Assembly: GCF_012489685.1 (NCBI RefSeq)
Contig: NC_080044.1
Span: 63,164,732-63,228,731 of the forward strand
From: Lotus japonicus
Taxonomy: Eukaryota; Streptophyta; Magnoliopsida; Fabales; Fabaceae
DNA: 64,000 nt
Direction of reading: 5' to 3'
Positions 32,342-43,245 of this stretch are shown here, piece by piece; position 1 is the stretch's first letter; the number at the start of each line of letters is the position of its first letter. Made by a program: the position numbers and the translations under genes. The notes under the pieces were generated by a model, which made no database searches, had not been told where the DNA came from, and saw only the letters and a list, made by a program, of their open reading frames with translations.

Positions 32342-34857
32342 TCACTTGCTCTCAGCATCATACAGATCTGTTCTGGGTATAGCCATTAGGGCGAAACATG
32401 GTAAGAATATATAAAATAACAGAGCACGGTCCTTGCAAGATTCTAAAATTAGTCCAAACGAGACAAAAATTCTGTTACAGCAACCTTATAATTTACATTA
32501 GCTTCCATTAATGTAATTAATAATCAATTCAATAGTTCTACAATTCAGAAAGGAAATGTAGCTTAGGAATTTTAAAAAAAACATGCAGGTGGAAAGCAAA
32601 ATGCCATCCACCCATATATAATGTCATTTATTAGTTACAGTATGATATGATTATAAGGAATGATAACTTTCAAAATCCAAACTTAGAGTAGAACTACATC
32701 TTTATGAATCTCGGTAGCTTACACATGCCCTATTTACAGTCATAACTTCATAAGGGTCAGTTTGAGGCTCTAATTACAAAACTGTACATGCATAAACTGA
32801 TTCCAAATTTCAACTCTTTCGATCTAATATCAAGGAAATGCAAATTCGTATGCATGCATGTGCGTGTAAAACAGAAAATGCCAAATTAGCAAATTATTTG
32901 TCTTGCATTAGGGCATCCCCTGTTTACAGATCTAATGGGCAGGTGTTGTCACCTCTAATACTCAAGATCCTTGACACCCAAACTGCTTTAAACTTTCCAA
33001 TATTTCTCTCACTCATCACATCAGTATCAGAATGAAGATTCATCGATGTTGGAAATGACTATGCAACTAAAATCAGCAATGATTAGTTGCATCTAGTTAA
33101 CAACAACAACAACCACCGAAGCCTTTTCTTACTAAGTGGGGTCGACTAAGGCTTTATTTGTGAGTTGGAATTTGGAGGGGAGTGAAGGGAAAATGGAGGC
33201 TTATGAGAAGTCCTTCCCTTGTTTGGAGGTTTTCAAAGGGGGAGGGGGGAAGGATTTGGGGAATTTCTGAAAAACCCTCCTTCAGTTATTTTGTTGAGTT
33301 CCTCCAAATTGGGTTTTTTATTTAGGAATTTTAAACTTCTAAACAATTGGAGGACTAACCCCCCTCCTCTCTTATCTCCCCCCCCACACCCCTAAACACT
33401 CCAAAACGAAGCCTAAATGAATTAAACAACGTTATAATGTTCTATCATAAATCATGTCTAGTGAAACATCATTGATCCATGTCATGAAGATTTGACAAGT
33501 ATTTATTTGGCTTCCAACTGTCTAACACAGCTGTCATTTTTCTCCAGCTTTGGGGCTGGCTGTCTGGTGCAACTTAGGCCAGTGATCTGTTGTATCTAGT
33601 GGATATATTTGTGAAGAAAATCAATGAAGGATATGTAAGTTATGATTCTGAACCTCCTTACCAACCAATTTTGATATTAGATTCTGCTTAGGTCAAGTGG
33701 GTGAATCCAGTTTTACATACGAAAAGATCATCATACGCCAAAAATTAAGCATCTCCAAAACATTATGGTAAGGGAGCTTTTTATTTATAGTTTCAAGTGT
33801 TCACACTTCAACTAGATAAAATGAAGTCAGAGCCCTATCATGCTATTTCCCCTTCCCATATCTTCTCGCACAAACCAATAAAGCCAAAGTCAATAAGTAT
33901 CACAAGACACTGAATCTTTAGAAGTATGTACAATCACAAAGAGTCCAACCTCCGGCGGCCTCAAACAAACAACCATCTCAACTAATAAAAGAAGCCAAGC
34001 TAAAACCCCAAAATGCAAAAAATTAGGGTTTGTAGTTCAACTAATAGCATTTAGGCTGCGTTTGGGTAAACAGCTTATTTAAGCACCTATTGCAATGAGG
34101 GCTTATCGTATAAGCGCTTATTCATAAGCTAATTTGATGAACTTATTGAAATAAGCTGAAATTATCGTAAGCATAAGCTCTAATTCATAACCTAATCTGA
34201 ACCGGTTGTGAAAATAAGCTCAAAAAAATTTATAGGTAGATCATATGCTATTTACATATGCTGTATCAAACACTTGCATAAACACTTATGCTATCAGATA
34301 AGCTCAAATAATCTTTTCCAAAACGGGCGGCCTTACTCTATTAAACATGATACATCAATAACATCATCTACAAATAACCATTCTCAGATCTCAAAACCTA
34401 TCAAGCATGAAAATGCAATATTTATATAAAGGATCATAATCAGAAGAGTGTAAAGAAAAGGATACACCAGATAGGAACCATGAGCAAATGCCCCAGCCAA
34501 CACAGCAAAAAACAAACGATCCCTCACAACTGGTTTATGCCGCAACGCTATACGAACTGAAAATCAAAAGCAAAAATTGAAACACCCAAACAAAAATCAA
34601 CAAATTGAAAGAGGGGGAAAATGGAGGGATTGAGAGAAGTAACTAACTTAGAGGAAGAACAGGGGCATATATGAGAGGAAGAAGGAACTTGATTGGGGCT
34701 CCGTTGTTCTTCTTCCTCACAACAGGTTCTCTGTAGCAGAAAGTGAGAGGGAAAATGGAGTTACGGAGATGAAGATGAAGGAAACAATTGAGGTGGGAGT
34801 AGTTGTGTGTTAGACTTACTGGTTGAAAGGATCGAAGGATTCTGACGGCGGCGCCAT
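32342..34857 (-). CDS. Small conserved two-helix membrane protein, four exons
   Basis: Exons (+ coordinates) are 34820-34857, 34648-34730, 34466-34556 and 32342-32372. They sum to 243 nt, an 80-residue protein, with GT-AG introns and matching phases at all three junctions. It starts MAPPSESFDPFNQEPVVRKK. Two hydrophobic stretches follow, about residues 23-41 (IKFLLPLIYAPVLPLIRIAL) and 52-68 (RLFFAVLAGAFAHGSYL), with a basic loop between. It ends VTDLYDAESK. I believe similar short proteins occur widely in plants but know no assigned function. The final exon is only 31 nt, separated by a 2.1-kb intron (32373-34465) that hosts two MITEs and a SINE-like sequence. Annotation pipelines could easily miss this gene. 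Confidence 0.8.
33102..33470 (-). mobile_element. SINE-like sequence interrupted by a MITE
   Basis: The segment aacaacaacaacaaccaccg, then agtggggtcgacta, continues on the far side of the MITE at 33150-33413 as aacaacgttataatgttcta and tcataaatcatgtct. Removing the MITE gives a contiguous sequence of the type I know as the 3' part of Au-like plant SINEs, whose (TTG)n tail would be at 33102-33117 on the minus strand. Confidence 0.6.
33150..33413. mobile_element. Tourist-like MITE inserted in the SINE-like sequence
   Basis: The left end is ggctttatttgtgagttgga and the right end in reverse complement is ggcttcgttttggagtgttt. A TAA duplication lies at 33147-33149 and 33414-33416. It resides in the large intron of the membrane-protein gene. 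Confidence 0.7.
34054..34332. mobile_element. Tourist-like MITE (279 bp)
   Basis: The left end ggctgcgtttgggtaaac and reverse-complemented right end ggccgcccgttttgg are flanked by TTA at 34051-34053 and 34333-34335. Many internal ataagct/agcttat inverted motifs occur. It lies in the large intron of the membrane-protein gene. Confidence 0.78.
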
Positions 34858-35020
34858 GGCGGAGTTGACGGCGGGTTTGGGATCTAAGCCGAGAGTGCTG
34901 TTGATCTGAGAAACCAGGCGGAATTTTCCCCGGTTTGAGAAGAACGTTGTTTTACAAGCAGTCGCTTGTATCTGAAAACATGTAAATATTAATATTAATA
35001 TTTTTAAGGTATAAATATCA

Positions 35021-36180
35021 TTTTTTTTTATCGAGTGGAGGGAGGGGGGGGAAGAAACATAGGATCTAGTTCGGTGTTACAATCATACACCAACTAGTAT
35101 CACCAACTCAATCAAAAAGTAGAAAATTAGAAACCTTTGAGGAGGGAGAAGCATGGAGATGAATTCTTGGACTACCATTGTCACTATAATAAGCGAGAAC
35201 ATCGACAACTTTGTTGGTTTCCCTATAGTTACGGGTCACACGACAATAGTTCAATTGGTACATGAAAGTCTTTCACTAATAAATTAAGTGATGAAGAGGG
35301 TTGAAAGGCAAGCCACAACTGTTTAATAACTTAATGACAACCTTCAAATCACAAGAGAAGATGACTCTTTTCAAGCAGATGAGGATGGTTGTTTGTAGAC
35401 CATAATATGCACCCCAAAGCTTTGCACAAGTAATGGTGTACTGCCATTGTCAACGTTGGCTGAAAAATAGATAAGTCAAATTTCTTGCGTGATCTCTAGC
35501 AAACCCTCCTGCAAAAATCTGGCCTAGATTTGAAATGGCGCTGTCATCATTGTTAATTTCTAGGATACCGAGAGCGGGAGGCATCCATCTTAAGCTTGTG
35601 AGACTGTGGTGATGACCTGGGGACTATAGGGAGTGAAACTCCAGCCAAGCCTCGTATTTTGTTCTTGCAAATCCTTGCAATCTAGAGGCTAGTATAGTCT
35701 TGTTTTGGAACATTTGCATATTTCTCCAATGCCACACATGCCAACAAGATACAGCAAGGAGAACTGCCCAAGGTACAAGACTTATAGTTAAGGTTTTTGT
35801 GTGTTTGATGTTAAATCTTATCTATTCCTTAAGGGAGAGCCTGAAGAGGCTCGTTGTAGAGAAGCAGGTAGGATACAAGCCCATATTTCACAACTGAAGT
35901 TGCAATCGCGCAAGACATGCAAGGTGTCTTCGCTGGGGTGAAAGCATATTGGACAAGAGGAATCACCAAATTCTCCAACGCATGACATTAGTGAGCAATT
36001 TGTCTTTAAGGACTAGTTAAAAAAAACTCTTGACCTTTTTGTGAACGCACAACTTCCACAATGATTTCCAAGTTGTCGAGGAGGGTGCCAACAATCAAAA
36101 ACCTAATTTTATGTGAAGAATTAAACTTGAGGGATTCAAACGTTATCTCGTACATCCTACACCAAGCACGAAGCTAAAAT
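35021..36180 (-). mobile_element. 5'-truncated, decayed L1-type LINE fragment
   Basis: On the minus strand, about 35920-35995 encodes a zinc-binding reverse-transcriptase segment: CPICFHPSEDTLHVLRDCNF. Downstream (35100-35560) are RNase H-like remnants, including a RETNKVVDVLAYY motif that matches the usual R..N..AD.LA signature. The minus-strand 3' end runs into oligo-A (oligo-T at 35023-35031 on +). Multiple frameshifts and stops show it is dead. Confidence 0.75.
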
Positions 36181-37132
36181 CCTCGCACATGCACCACGCA
36201 CGAAGCTTCATTCAGTAACTCCTTTATAGCCTCATTTGTCTAGTTTGCATACAACGCACTCAGTGAATGTGAAGAAGGAAATGGAAGAAATGAGAGAAGA
36301 AGAAATTGACAATAGATCGAAGAAGGAATGCGGAAGAGAACCCTTATTTCTCTCTACTCAATTTTTCTATAAAGTCATAATTTCTCTTGTGCTCCTCATG
36401 TGCAAAGTCTAAGTGACAATAAGTTGTGTAAATAGATAAGTTTCAAAGTGTTAAATTAGATTAAAAACTTCAAGCAGGAAAAGTGTATCACTACGTTTTT
36501 TTCGATACATCGAAAAACAGTGTATCATTACTTTCTGAACATATAAGTGAAACATAACGGCTAGAATAAAAAAAAGACAATTCTCTTTAGGAGTTAAAAA
36601 TTAAGAAATTATTTTTTAGACTAAAAACATATTTAAGCCTAAATTATATTTAAATTATTTTTTGAAAATATTGATTCACAATTGAGATTATCTTTAAATG
36701 TCTCCATTAATGGTTAACAATATTAAGATGCCTAGTTTTTTTTTTTTTGTATATTTTATCATCAATATTTAACAATATTATGATACTTACGTATACCTAA
36801 GTAGTTTTTTTAATATAATAAAGTATAATTATCCATAAAAAAAGATAAAGTATAGTAAAAAAATTCAATCTACTCACTAGTATTTTTTGGATTGAATTTT
36901 TCTATAAGATAGTTTTTTTTTATAAGCTTCTATAATAGATAGATTTTTTTTTTTATAACCCGAAAATACTCATTAGTCTTTTTTGAAGCTAGATATCGCA
37001 CACAGATAGAAGTTGTATTTGAAAAGGAAAAGCGAGGGAGCGCGTCAATCTTAAGCCGTGAAATTGCATTAATTTTTGGTGGCGTAAGATTGAGGCCAAT
37101 ATCTGTGCGTGAATTTTAAGTCCAATACCAAA
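36181..37132. other. AT-rich upstream region of the Ran gene
   Basis: No gene was recognised. The segment nearest 37132 is presumably the distal Ran promoter. Confidence 0.4.
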
Positions 37133-37141
37133 CTATATAAG
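37133..37141 (+). promoter_or_regulatory. TATA box of the Ran gene
   Basis: ctatataag lies about 65 bp upstream of the ATG at 37201, followed by a cttcttcttctgcttca leader. Confidence 0.6.
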
Positions 37142-37200
37142 GACCCATTAACCTCCCCTCCATTCATCAATCACTCTTCTTCTTCTGCTTCACATTATTC

Positions 37201-38607
37201 ATGGTCTGTAACGCGTGCTTTCATTCTTTATTTTTCAATTCTATAGCATTTCCTCCATGTCTAACCTTCTTGCTTTTCTCTCCTAAGGCTCTCCCCCAGC
37301 AACAAGTTGTCGACTACCCCAGTTTCAAGCTCGTCATCGTCGGCGATGGAGGAACTGGTAATTAATAATGATCATGATCATGGAATCAATCAAACTCATC
37401 ATCATGATGATTATGAATTTATGATTATAATTAACATGTTTAATTTTGTTGTCACAGGAAAAACCACTTTTGTCAAGAGACACCTAACTGGGGAATTTGA
37501 GAAGAAATATGAACGTAATAATATATTTATACATGCATCTCCAACAACCTCTCCTTTTTACTTTTTACCATGCCTATTTATTTATTATTAATTTATGGTT
37601 TATTTTATTTAAATTTGCAACAGCAACCATTGGTGTTGAGGTTCATCCCCTGGATTTCCACACAAATTGCGGAAAAATTCGATTTTACTGCTGGGACACT
37701 GCTGGCCAAGAAAAATTTGGTGGTCTCAGAGATGGTTATTAGTAAGTCCTAATCAAATTTCATATTCTTAATTTCATAGCTGTTATATGTTTTGATTATA
37801 TGCCTCAAAGAAGCTTCCTGCATGTTTTTTTTTTTCAATCTTTTGTGTTATTGATGATGTCCTCATGAAAACTTGTGAATTGTGTGCAGTATTCATGGAC
37901 AGTGTGCTATTATCATGTTTGATGTAACAGCGAGGTTGACATACAAGAATGTTCCTACTTGGCACAGAGATCTCTGCAGGTGAGTTCTGTAATTTGATTT
38001 ACCACTTAATGATATCTTTTGCTGTTTTGTTACCTAATCATGTGACTCTTTCTTGTTATAATTGTAGGGTGTGTGAGAACATACCAATTGTTCTATGTGG
38101 AAACAAGGTTGATGTCAAGAACAGACAGGTTAAAGCAAAACAGGTCACATTCCACAGGAAGAAGAATCTGCAGTACTATGAGATCTCTGCAAAGAGTAAC
38201 TACAATTTCGAGAAGCCTTTCTTATACCTTGCCAAGAAACTTGCAGGGTACGTAACAAATTAGGGAAAATAAATGCTTTGTTCTTTGTTTATTTGATTTT
38301 ATATTGATATGCCAATGCCATGAGTGGAAGCAAATGATTGGTTTTTTTGATTGATCCAGGGATCCTGGTCTTCACTTTGTGGAGATGCCTGCTCTTGCTC
38401 CCCCAGATGTTGTCCTTGATCTAACTTCACAGCAAATGTAAGGGTCTTATGTGTTATTAAATTATGTGCTTTTAGCCATATTAGGCTATTCTGCATCAGT
38501 TTTTTTGGTTGATTTTAATCTGAATTTGTGTTATTTACAGGAATGAACAAGAACTTCTTATTGCGGCAAATCAGCCTCTTCCTGATGACGATGATGAGAT
38601 ATTTTAG
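37201..38607 (+). CDS. RAN: Ran small GTPase, eight exons
   Basis: Exons are 37201-37203, 37288-37357, 37458-37514, 37624-37741, 37890-37979, 38068-38247, 38360-38437 and 38541-38607. They sum to 663 nt, giving 220 residues against about 221 for plant Ran, with all junctions consistent. Exon 1 is the ATG codon alone. G1 is GDGGTGKTT, switch I contains [14 protein letters not shown]3 is [11 protein letters not shown]4 is NKVD and G5 is ISAKS; the acidic C-terminus is DDDDEIF, as expected for Ran. Ran lacks a prenylation motif, which also holds here. It cycles between GTP and GDP forms to drive nuclear import and export with importins and exportins, and acts in spindle and nuclear-envelope assembly. 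Every key residue I can check is present. Confidence 0.97.
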
Positions 38608-39316
38608 AAGACTTCTGGGCTTTAAGAGTTCTCCTGAAAAATGTTCTTTATTTTTTTTCCTTCCTTTTTTTGATGAATTGTAATCTTGGGGGATTTCATC
38701 ATACAGAAAACAGGAATTTAGTTAAGGTGTGGGTCTGTTTAGGCTTAGCACAGGCATATGCAGTGTTTTCTTAGTATAGTTCCAGCAGTTATGCTATCTT
38801 TAATGGTAATCAATTGAATTATCTTGTGTCATTGAACTTTTGAGTGATGCAATACAGAGTAGATATCTACATCTTTAATCATACCGTTTCACTTCTATAG
38901 TCTAGATATTGATAAATGAATCTGGGAATACCTTCATGACATTTATTTTTTCAGCAGAAATGTATGCTGAGCGATATATCTATAACTTACTAAAGCTCAA
39001 GCAAAGAGAAAGTTCACTTTTACTATTCATTTGGGAGAGCAAATCCCAACCATCCTTTTTTTCAATCCTACGGTCTACTCTATTTCCCTGTTCAACACTG
39101 TTCAATTGAGATTGCATTTTATTATTCTTTTCTTTGCACTACTCGTGGGCCATGTTATTGAAATATCATATTGGGCCTCTTTATGAAGTTGTATGCATGT
39201 CAAGCATTTAGCTCTAATTAATGAAGTATTGTATTAAGGTGTTTGTTAAAATGATTTTTTTTTACTGCTACCTATTGTTACAATGTGAAATTCATGTATG
39301 AATTTAAAAAACTAAG
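38608..39316. other. 3' flank of the Ran gene
   Basis: The 3' UTR probably ends within about 250 bp of the stop codon. No other gene was recognised. Confidence 0.45.
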
Positions 39317-39318
39317 TA

Positions 39319-39621
39319 CTCTCTGTTCCTATTTATAATAACCAAATAAAAAGTGTATTTGGTCCTTTTTATAAAAATCAACTTAGGGTTTGTGAAGAAT
39401 TAATTATTTTTAGACAGAAATACTCTTATTTAATTAAATTTCTCTCTCTTTCCACTTGCTATAGCATTAATGATGCATATAAATTAAGAGTAATGAGTGG
39501 AGGGTAACTTTGGAAAGTTCATATAAATTGAGAACAAATTTAATGCAATTATCTAAATTAACTAAATTTCTTAAAGGGTGTGAAGTGGTTGCTGGATTCT
39601 TATATTAAGGAACGAAGGGAG
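39319..39621. mobile_element. Stowaway-like MITE
   Basis: The left end ctctctgttcctatttataa and reverse-complemented right end ctcccttcgttccttaatat are flanked by TA on both sides (39317-39318, 39622-39623). The CTCCCTCCGTTCC-type terminus with TA duplication is typical of Tc1/mariner-type MITEs. Confidence 0.78.
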
Positions 39622-39622
39622 T

Positions 39623-39706
39623 AGCTGTTAAAAGTATTTTTAGGGAGTCCCAAGATTTTATAAGACATAGCTATTAAAAGTATTTTTAGGGAGTCCCAAG
39701 ATTTTA
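39623..39706. repeat. Two tandem copies of a 46-bp unit
   Basis: agctgttaaaagtattttta at 39623 repeats as agctattaaaagtattttta at 39669, with the following gggagtcccaagatttta identical. A partial third copy (attttataagacat) follows. Confidence 0.85.
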
Positions 39707-39984
39707 ATAAAGATTTTATAAGACATCTAAAGAGATTCAAGTGACATAAATAAATTGATAAAATTTCAGTACACTTTTAATTATTCTTTTTCATACATAC
39801 AGTTAATTATATTTTACAAAAAAATTGATTTAAATTGAATGCTTAGATTAATAGTTTATTTTAATTTATTGCGTAAAGTGAAATTTGATTTTAATTTTGC
39901 TTTGATTAAATTTTATCTCTTTTAATTATTTCTTTTTAACACATACAATTTGTACACGTAATTAGAAAGGACAAATAATGGAGC

Positions 39985-40023
39985 ATACTTCCCGTGCATC
40001 GCGCGGGTCGGGCTCAATCCTAG
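39985..40023 (+). mobile_element. Probable Helitron 3' end
   Basis: A GC-rich hairpin (cccgtgc-atc-gcgcggg, 39991-40007) is followed 12 nt later by CTAG (40020-40023) and then T. Hairpin plus CTRR before T is the Helitron 3' terminus. I could not place the 5' TC end. Confidence 0.55.
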
Positions 40024-40024
40024 T

Positions 40025-41005
40025 ATAGCCTATTCTGAGCACCTCACATCTAAAAATAAATCCCAATTTATGTATTTTTCCTGTTCCCTTAATTTGAATG
40101 AAACTTGATGGAGAGGAAAGATAAATTTTGAAATGAAAAATGCTAGACATGACTTATAACACAAGAAACGCATGAATAATCACTTTTCATACTACACTAT
40201 AGTATGTCTGGTTTTCTAGTGGAAAATCACATAATCACTTACGGAAAAAAAATGCAGTGGTCTGATATAGATTATGCAGTAGCAATGTCGTGCAAGAAAT
40301 AAATAAGGTTATGCAAGTCCTAAGACACACTTCGCTATTATGCTTAAAGCTGGTGTCTTGTGAGCTTCTGAACTGATATTGACAACTTGGGCTAAAAGTT
40401 ATCCTTTTGGTCCTATAGTTGATATTGAGCTTCGAGGTAGCTTCGTCTGCTAAAGCATGCGACACGCTCAAGGATCATGTCATGTATGCTTCAAATATTT
40501 TATTGATTAGGTCAGACACGCATGACCCCATAAACGAAACATGTGGTTACGTGGTTAGGGGCAGTTTGCGCATTAGCCTAGGATTTCTAATGCATATATG
40601 GTCCAATTACCATAAGCTGTGTCCATATTCACTTTTTAAATACAAAAAATGAGTTCTGAATTGAGTCTCGTTCTTAGCCTGGTCTCCCCTAGTTCACTTT
40701 GTGAACAAATAGTTTTGGGAGTTAGGGTGTTTTGAATTGTCTCACCACCAATTCAAGCATACAAGTCACCGTGATTTTAATTGGTTAGTAAAATATTCAT
40801 TCGTCTTCTGTACAAGTTCATATAGCACTCCTTTTGGATGGTTAGTCGGGTAATAGTGAAATGAACTTGAAACCCTTTGAACTAGTGTTATTTGTTCAGA
40901 CTAAAATATCAAATTTTGTCTAATGTTTATTTAATATTTAACTTATAAAATTTTAAAATTATTTTATATTACATTACATCATAAACCCCAAATTTTAAAG
41001 TTAAG
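40025..41005. other. Intergenic sequence
   Basis: No gene or bounded element was recognised. Confidence 0.4.
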
Positions 41006-41006
41006 G

Positions 41007-41128
41007 TTTTTTTATTGGTGCATCGGAAAGATAAATTACACTCTTCAGTGATTGATCTTTGGACCCCCACCCAACCCATATATATCCCCTTACTCTTACC
41101 ACTTGAACTATCATTCGGAATAAAATTA
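41007..41128 (-). mobile_element. tRNA-derived SINE, minus orientation
   Basis: On the minus strand, gatagttcaagtggtaagag (box A-like) is followed by a gggttgggtgggggtcca segment, and the 3' part is aatttatctttccgatgcac, ending in an oligo-A tail (oligo-T at 41008-41014 on +). It shares this layout with the plus-strand copy next to it. Box B is degenerate. Confidence 0.65.
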
Positions 41129-41241
41129 AGGTTTTTATAACTCAAGTGGTAGGAGCTGGGGGACATATAGGTTGGGTAAGGGGAGGTCCAGGGGTTGATT
41201 CCTAGCAGGTGCAACTTATCTTTCCGATGTAAAAAAAAAAA
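41129..41241 (+). mobile_element. tRNA-derived SINE, plus orientation
   Basis: Box A-like taactcaagtggtaggagct (about 41138-41157), box B-like ggttgattcct (41193-41203), a cttatctttccgatgt 3' part and an oligo-A tail (41231-41240). It lies head-to-head with the minus copy at 41007-41128. Confidence 0.75.
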
Positions 41242-43089
41242 TCAAATTTACTTAGTTTTAAAATCAGAGCACTTCATTAATTCAAAATAATTCAGGAGAA
41301 CAAAAGTGCAATGATCCTTTTTATTTTCATTATTTTGGTCATTTCTGGTCTAATTGTTATGGGTTATCTCGCATTACTTTTTTTTTGTTGGTCAAAATCT
41401 CGCATTACGTTATGGTGCAACACTTGAATGGACCAACCATTTGGGCCTGTATCTTGTAAAGAGATGTGCTGGGCTAATTAATCATTGATCTACAATTAAA
41501 TTGGTCATCCAACTCAATTCGAAATTCGATTAAAATAAAAGAACTCAATTTCAAATGTTTTGGTTTACGTAAATGTTTGATGAATCCAAGTGGTGCAGAC
41601 ATTTAGAGTGAGATGAGAGATAAATATTATATGCGAAATATGAGTTGATGTGATAGGAAGAGATACATAGAGTGAAAAAATTATAATGTATGAAGTGCTA
41701 TTATTGTTGGTAGTTTATGAATTGTGAGGATTTTTAATTTATTTTACACTCTTCCCTACCGGTGATCAAAAGCATAAAAAGCCTACAAATATAATATTTG
41801 AAGACTATTTGTATATTTGTAAACACGGATAAAAAATGTTACCAAAACACTTCAAATATAAAATAAATGACAAACTTTCTATAAATTGAGGTAAATGTCT
41901 GTTTACGTTACACTTAATTTTTATCTAACCAACCACTAATTCATCATTTTGATCCTTAAACTCATCACGAAAACACATTAATTCTCATTTATAAAAAGAG
42001 TTTTGTCAAATTTTTTTTATCTTGAAATGCATGTTAAATTTATGTCACATCGATAGGAACTTGTAGTCTAGTACCCATTTTAACACATAGAGTGATTTGA
42101 ATGAATTTTGAGATTAACTTTTAGGGATTGATATATAAAGTTTAATATCAGATTTTAGGGACCAATATGAATTTGAGCTTATAATATTTTGAACTAATAT
42201 GAATTGGTTATTCTAAATATGTTCTTAAGGATCAAATTGACCAATATATTACGCTTTCAATTAGTACTTTTTAATGGATTTACTCACATCTCTTATCAGC
42301 TGATACTTAGAGGGATTAGCTACCATATAAAATAAAAATAAAAAAGTAAGAAAAAAGTGATTTATCTTAGCCAAAGAGGAGCAGCAAAGAGTTTCTTATG
42401 TCTGAAATGGAACCAACACGCATCTATCTGTTGGCTGTTGCAGTACGCAACTTAGAACATTCCCTTTGTAGGATACTAAGATCATTCACTTGGTTTGGAA
42501 GGGGTAAAAAGTTCTTTAGTTTTTATTGACTTGATGGCTTTGATCTTTTGGATCAACCTTTTTTTGGGGGGTATATATGGCAACGCTTAATATCTGTCAC
42601 ATGTTGCTAAAACCACCCTTCTTACCGGTTAGAACTAACTTCTCAGAATTCTGATGCCATGAATTACTACACTGACAGTTAATTGCGGTCCAGGGTTTGG
42701 AACATTTCATTTTTCTATCATCAAGTTTCAGCCAGTTGTCCCTGGTCCATGTACATTTGGGATGCATTGAACCTTGAATAGTAGCATAAATAAAAAAGTT
42801 CCAACTTTGGGCTCTTCATTGTTGCTCCATTAGGCCACAACAATTTCCCTTATTCGTTAACTAGCTCTTGCCCATAAAATAATCACTGTACCACACATGC
42901 TATAGCTTTTACATTTATGCTCAAATAAATTCATGCCATGTGAATCTTGAATAGAGAAACACCAATTACCACATGACCAAATGTCATGGCACCACACCAG
43001 TCACTATATCATTACCATGGAGTAGTAGCTCTATGAACACACACTCAATTGCCAATAGCCATGTCTCCATAGTCGGCGGTGCAGAGCCA
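41242..43089. other. AT-rich intergenic region
   Basis: No supported gene. Phrases such as agggaccaatatgaatttga (about 42156) look like remnants of the gtccct-type repeats seen elsewhere in the window. Confidence 0.4.
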
Positions 43090-43245
43090 ATGTTTTAAAT
43101 TGCGGTTATAGTTGCTGTTACATTGTGTAATTGCGAAATGTGAATAAATGCAACCACAATTGAGAGTGTGATGCCCGGTGCGAGACTCCAAAACCCATTA
43201 TGTTGCGGCTGCAATTGCGGTATCAAATTGCAATTTGAAACCCTA
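43090..43245. mobile_element. Possible short MITE with attgcggtt-type ends
   Basis: The left end gttttaaattgcggttatag and reverse-complemented right end ggtttcaaattgcaatttga are similar. A target duplication is not clear, so the assignment is tentative. Confidence 0.4.
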
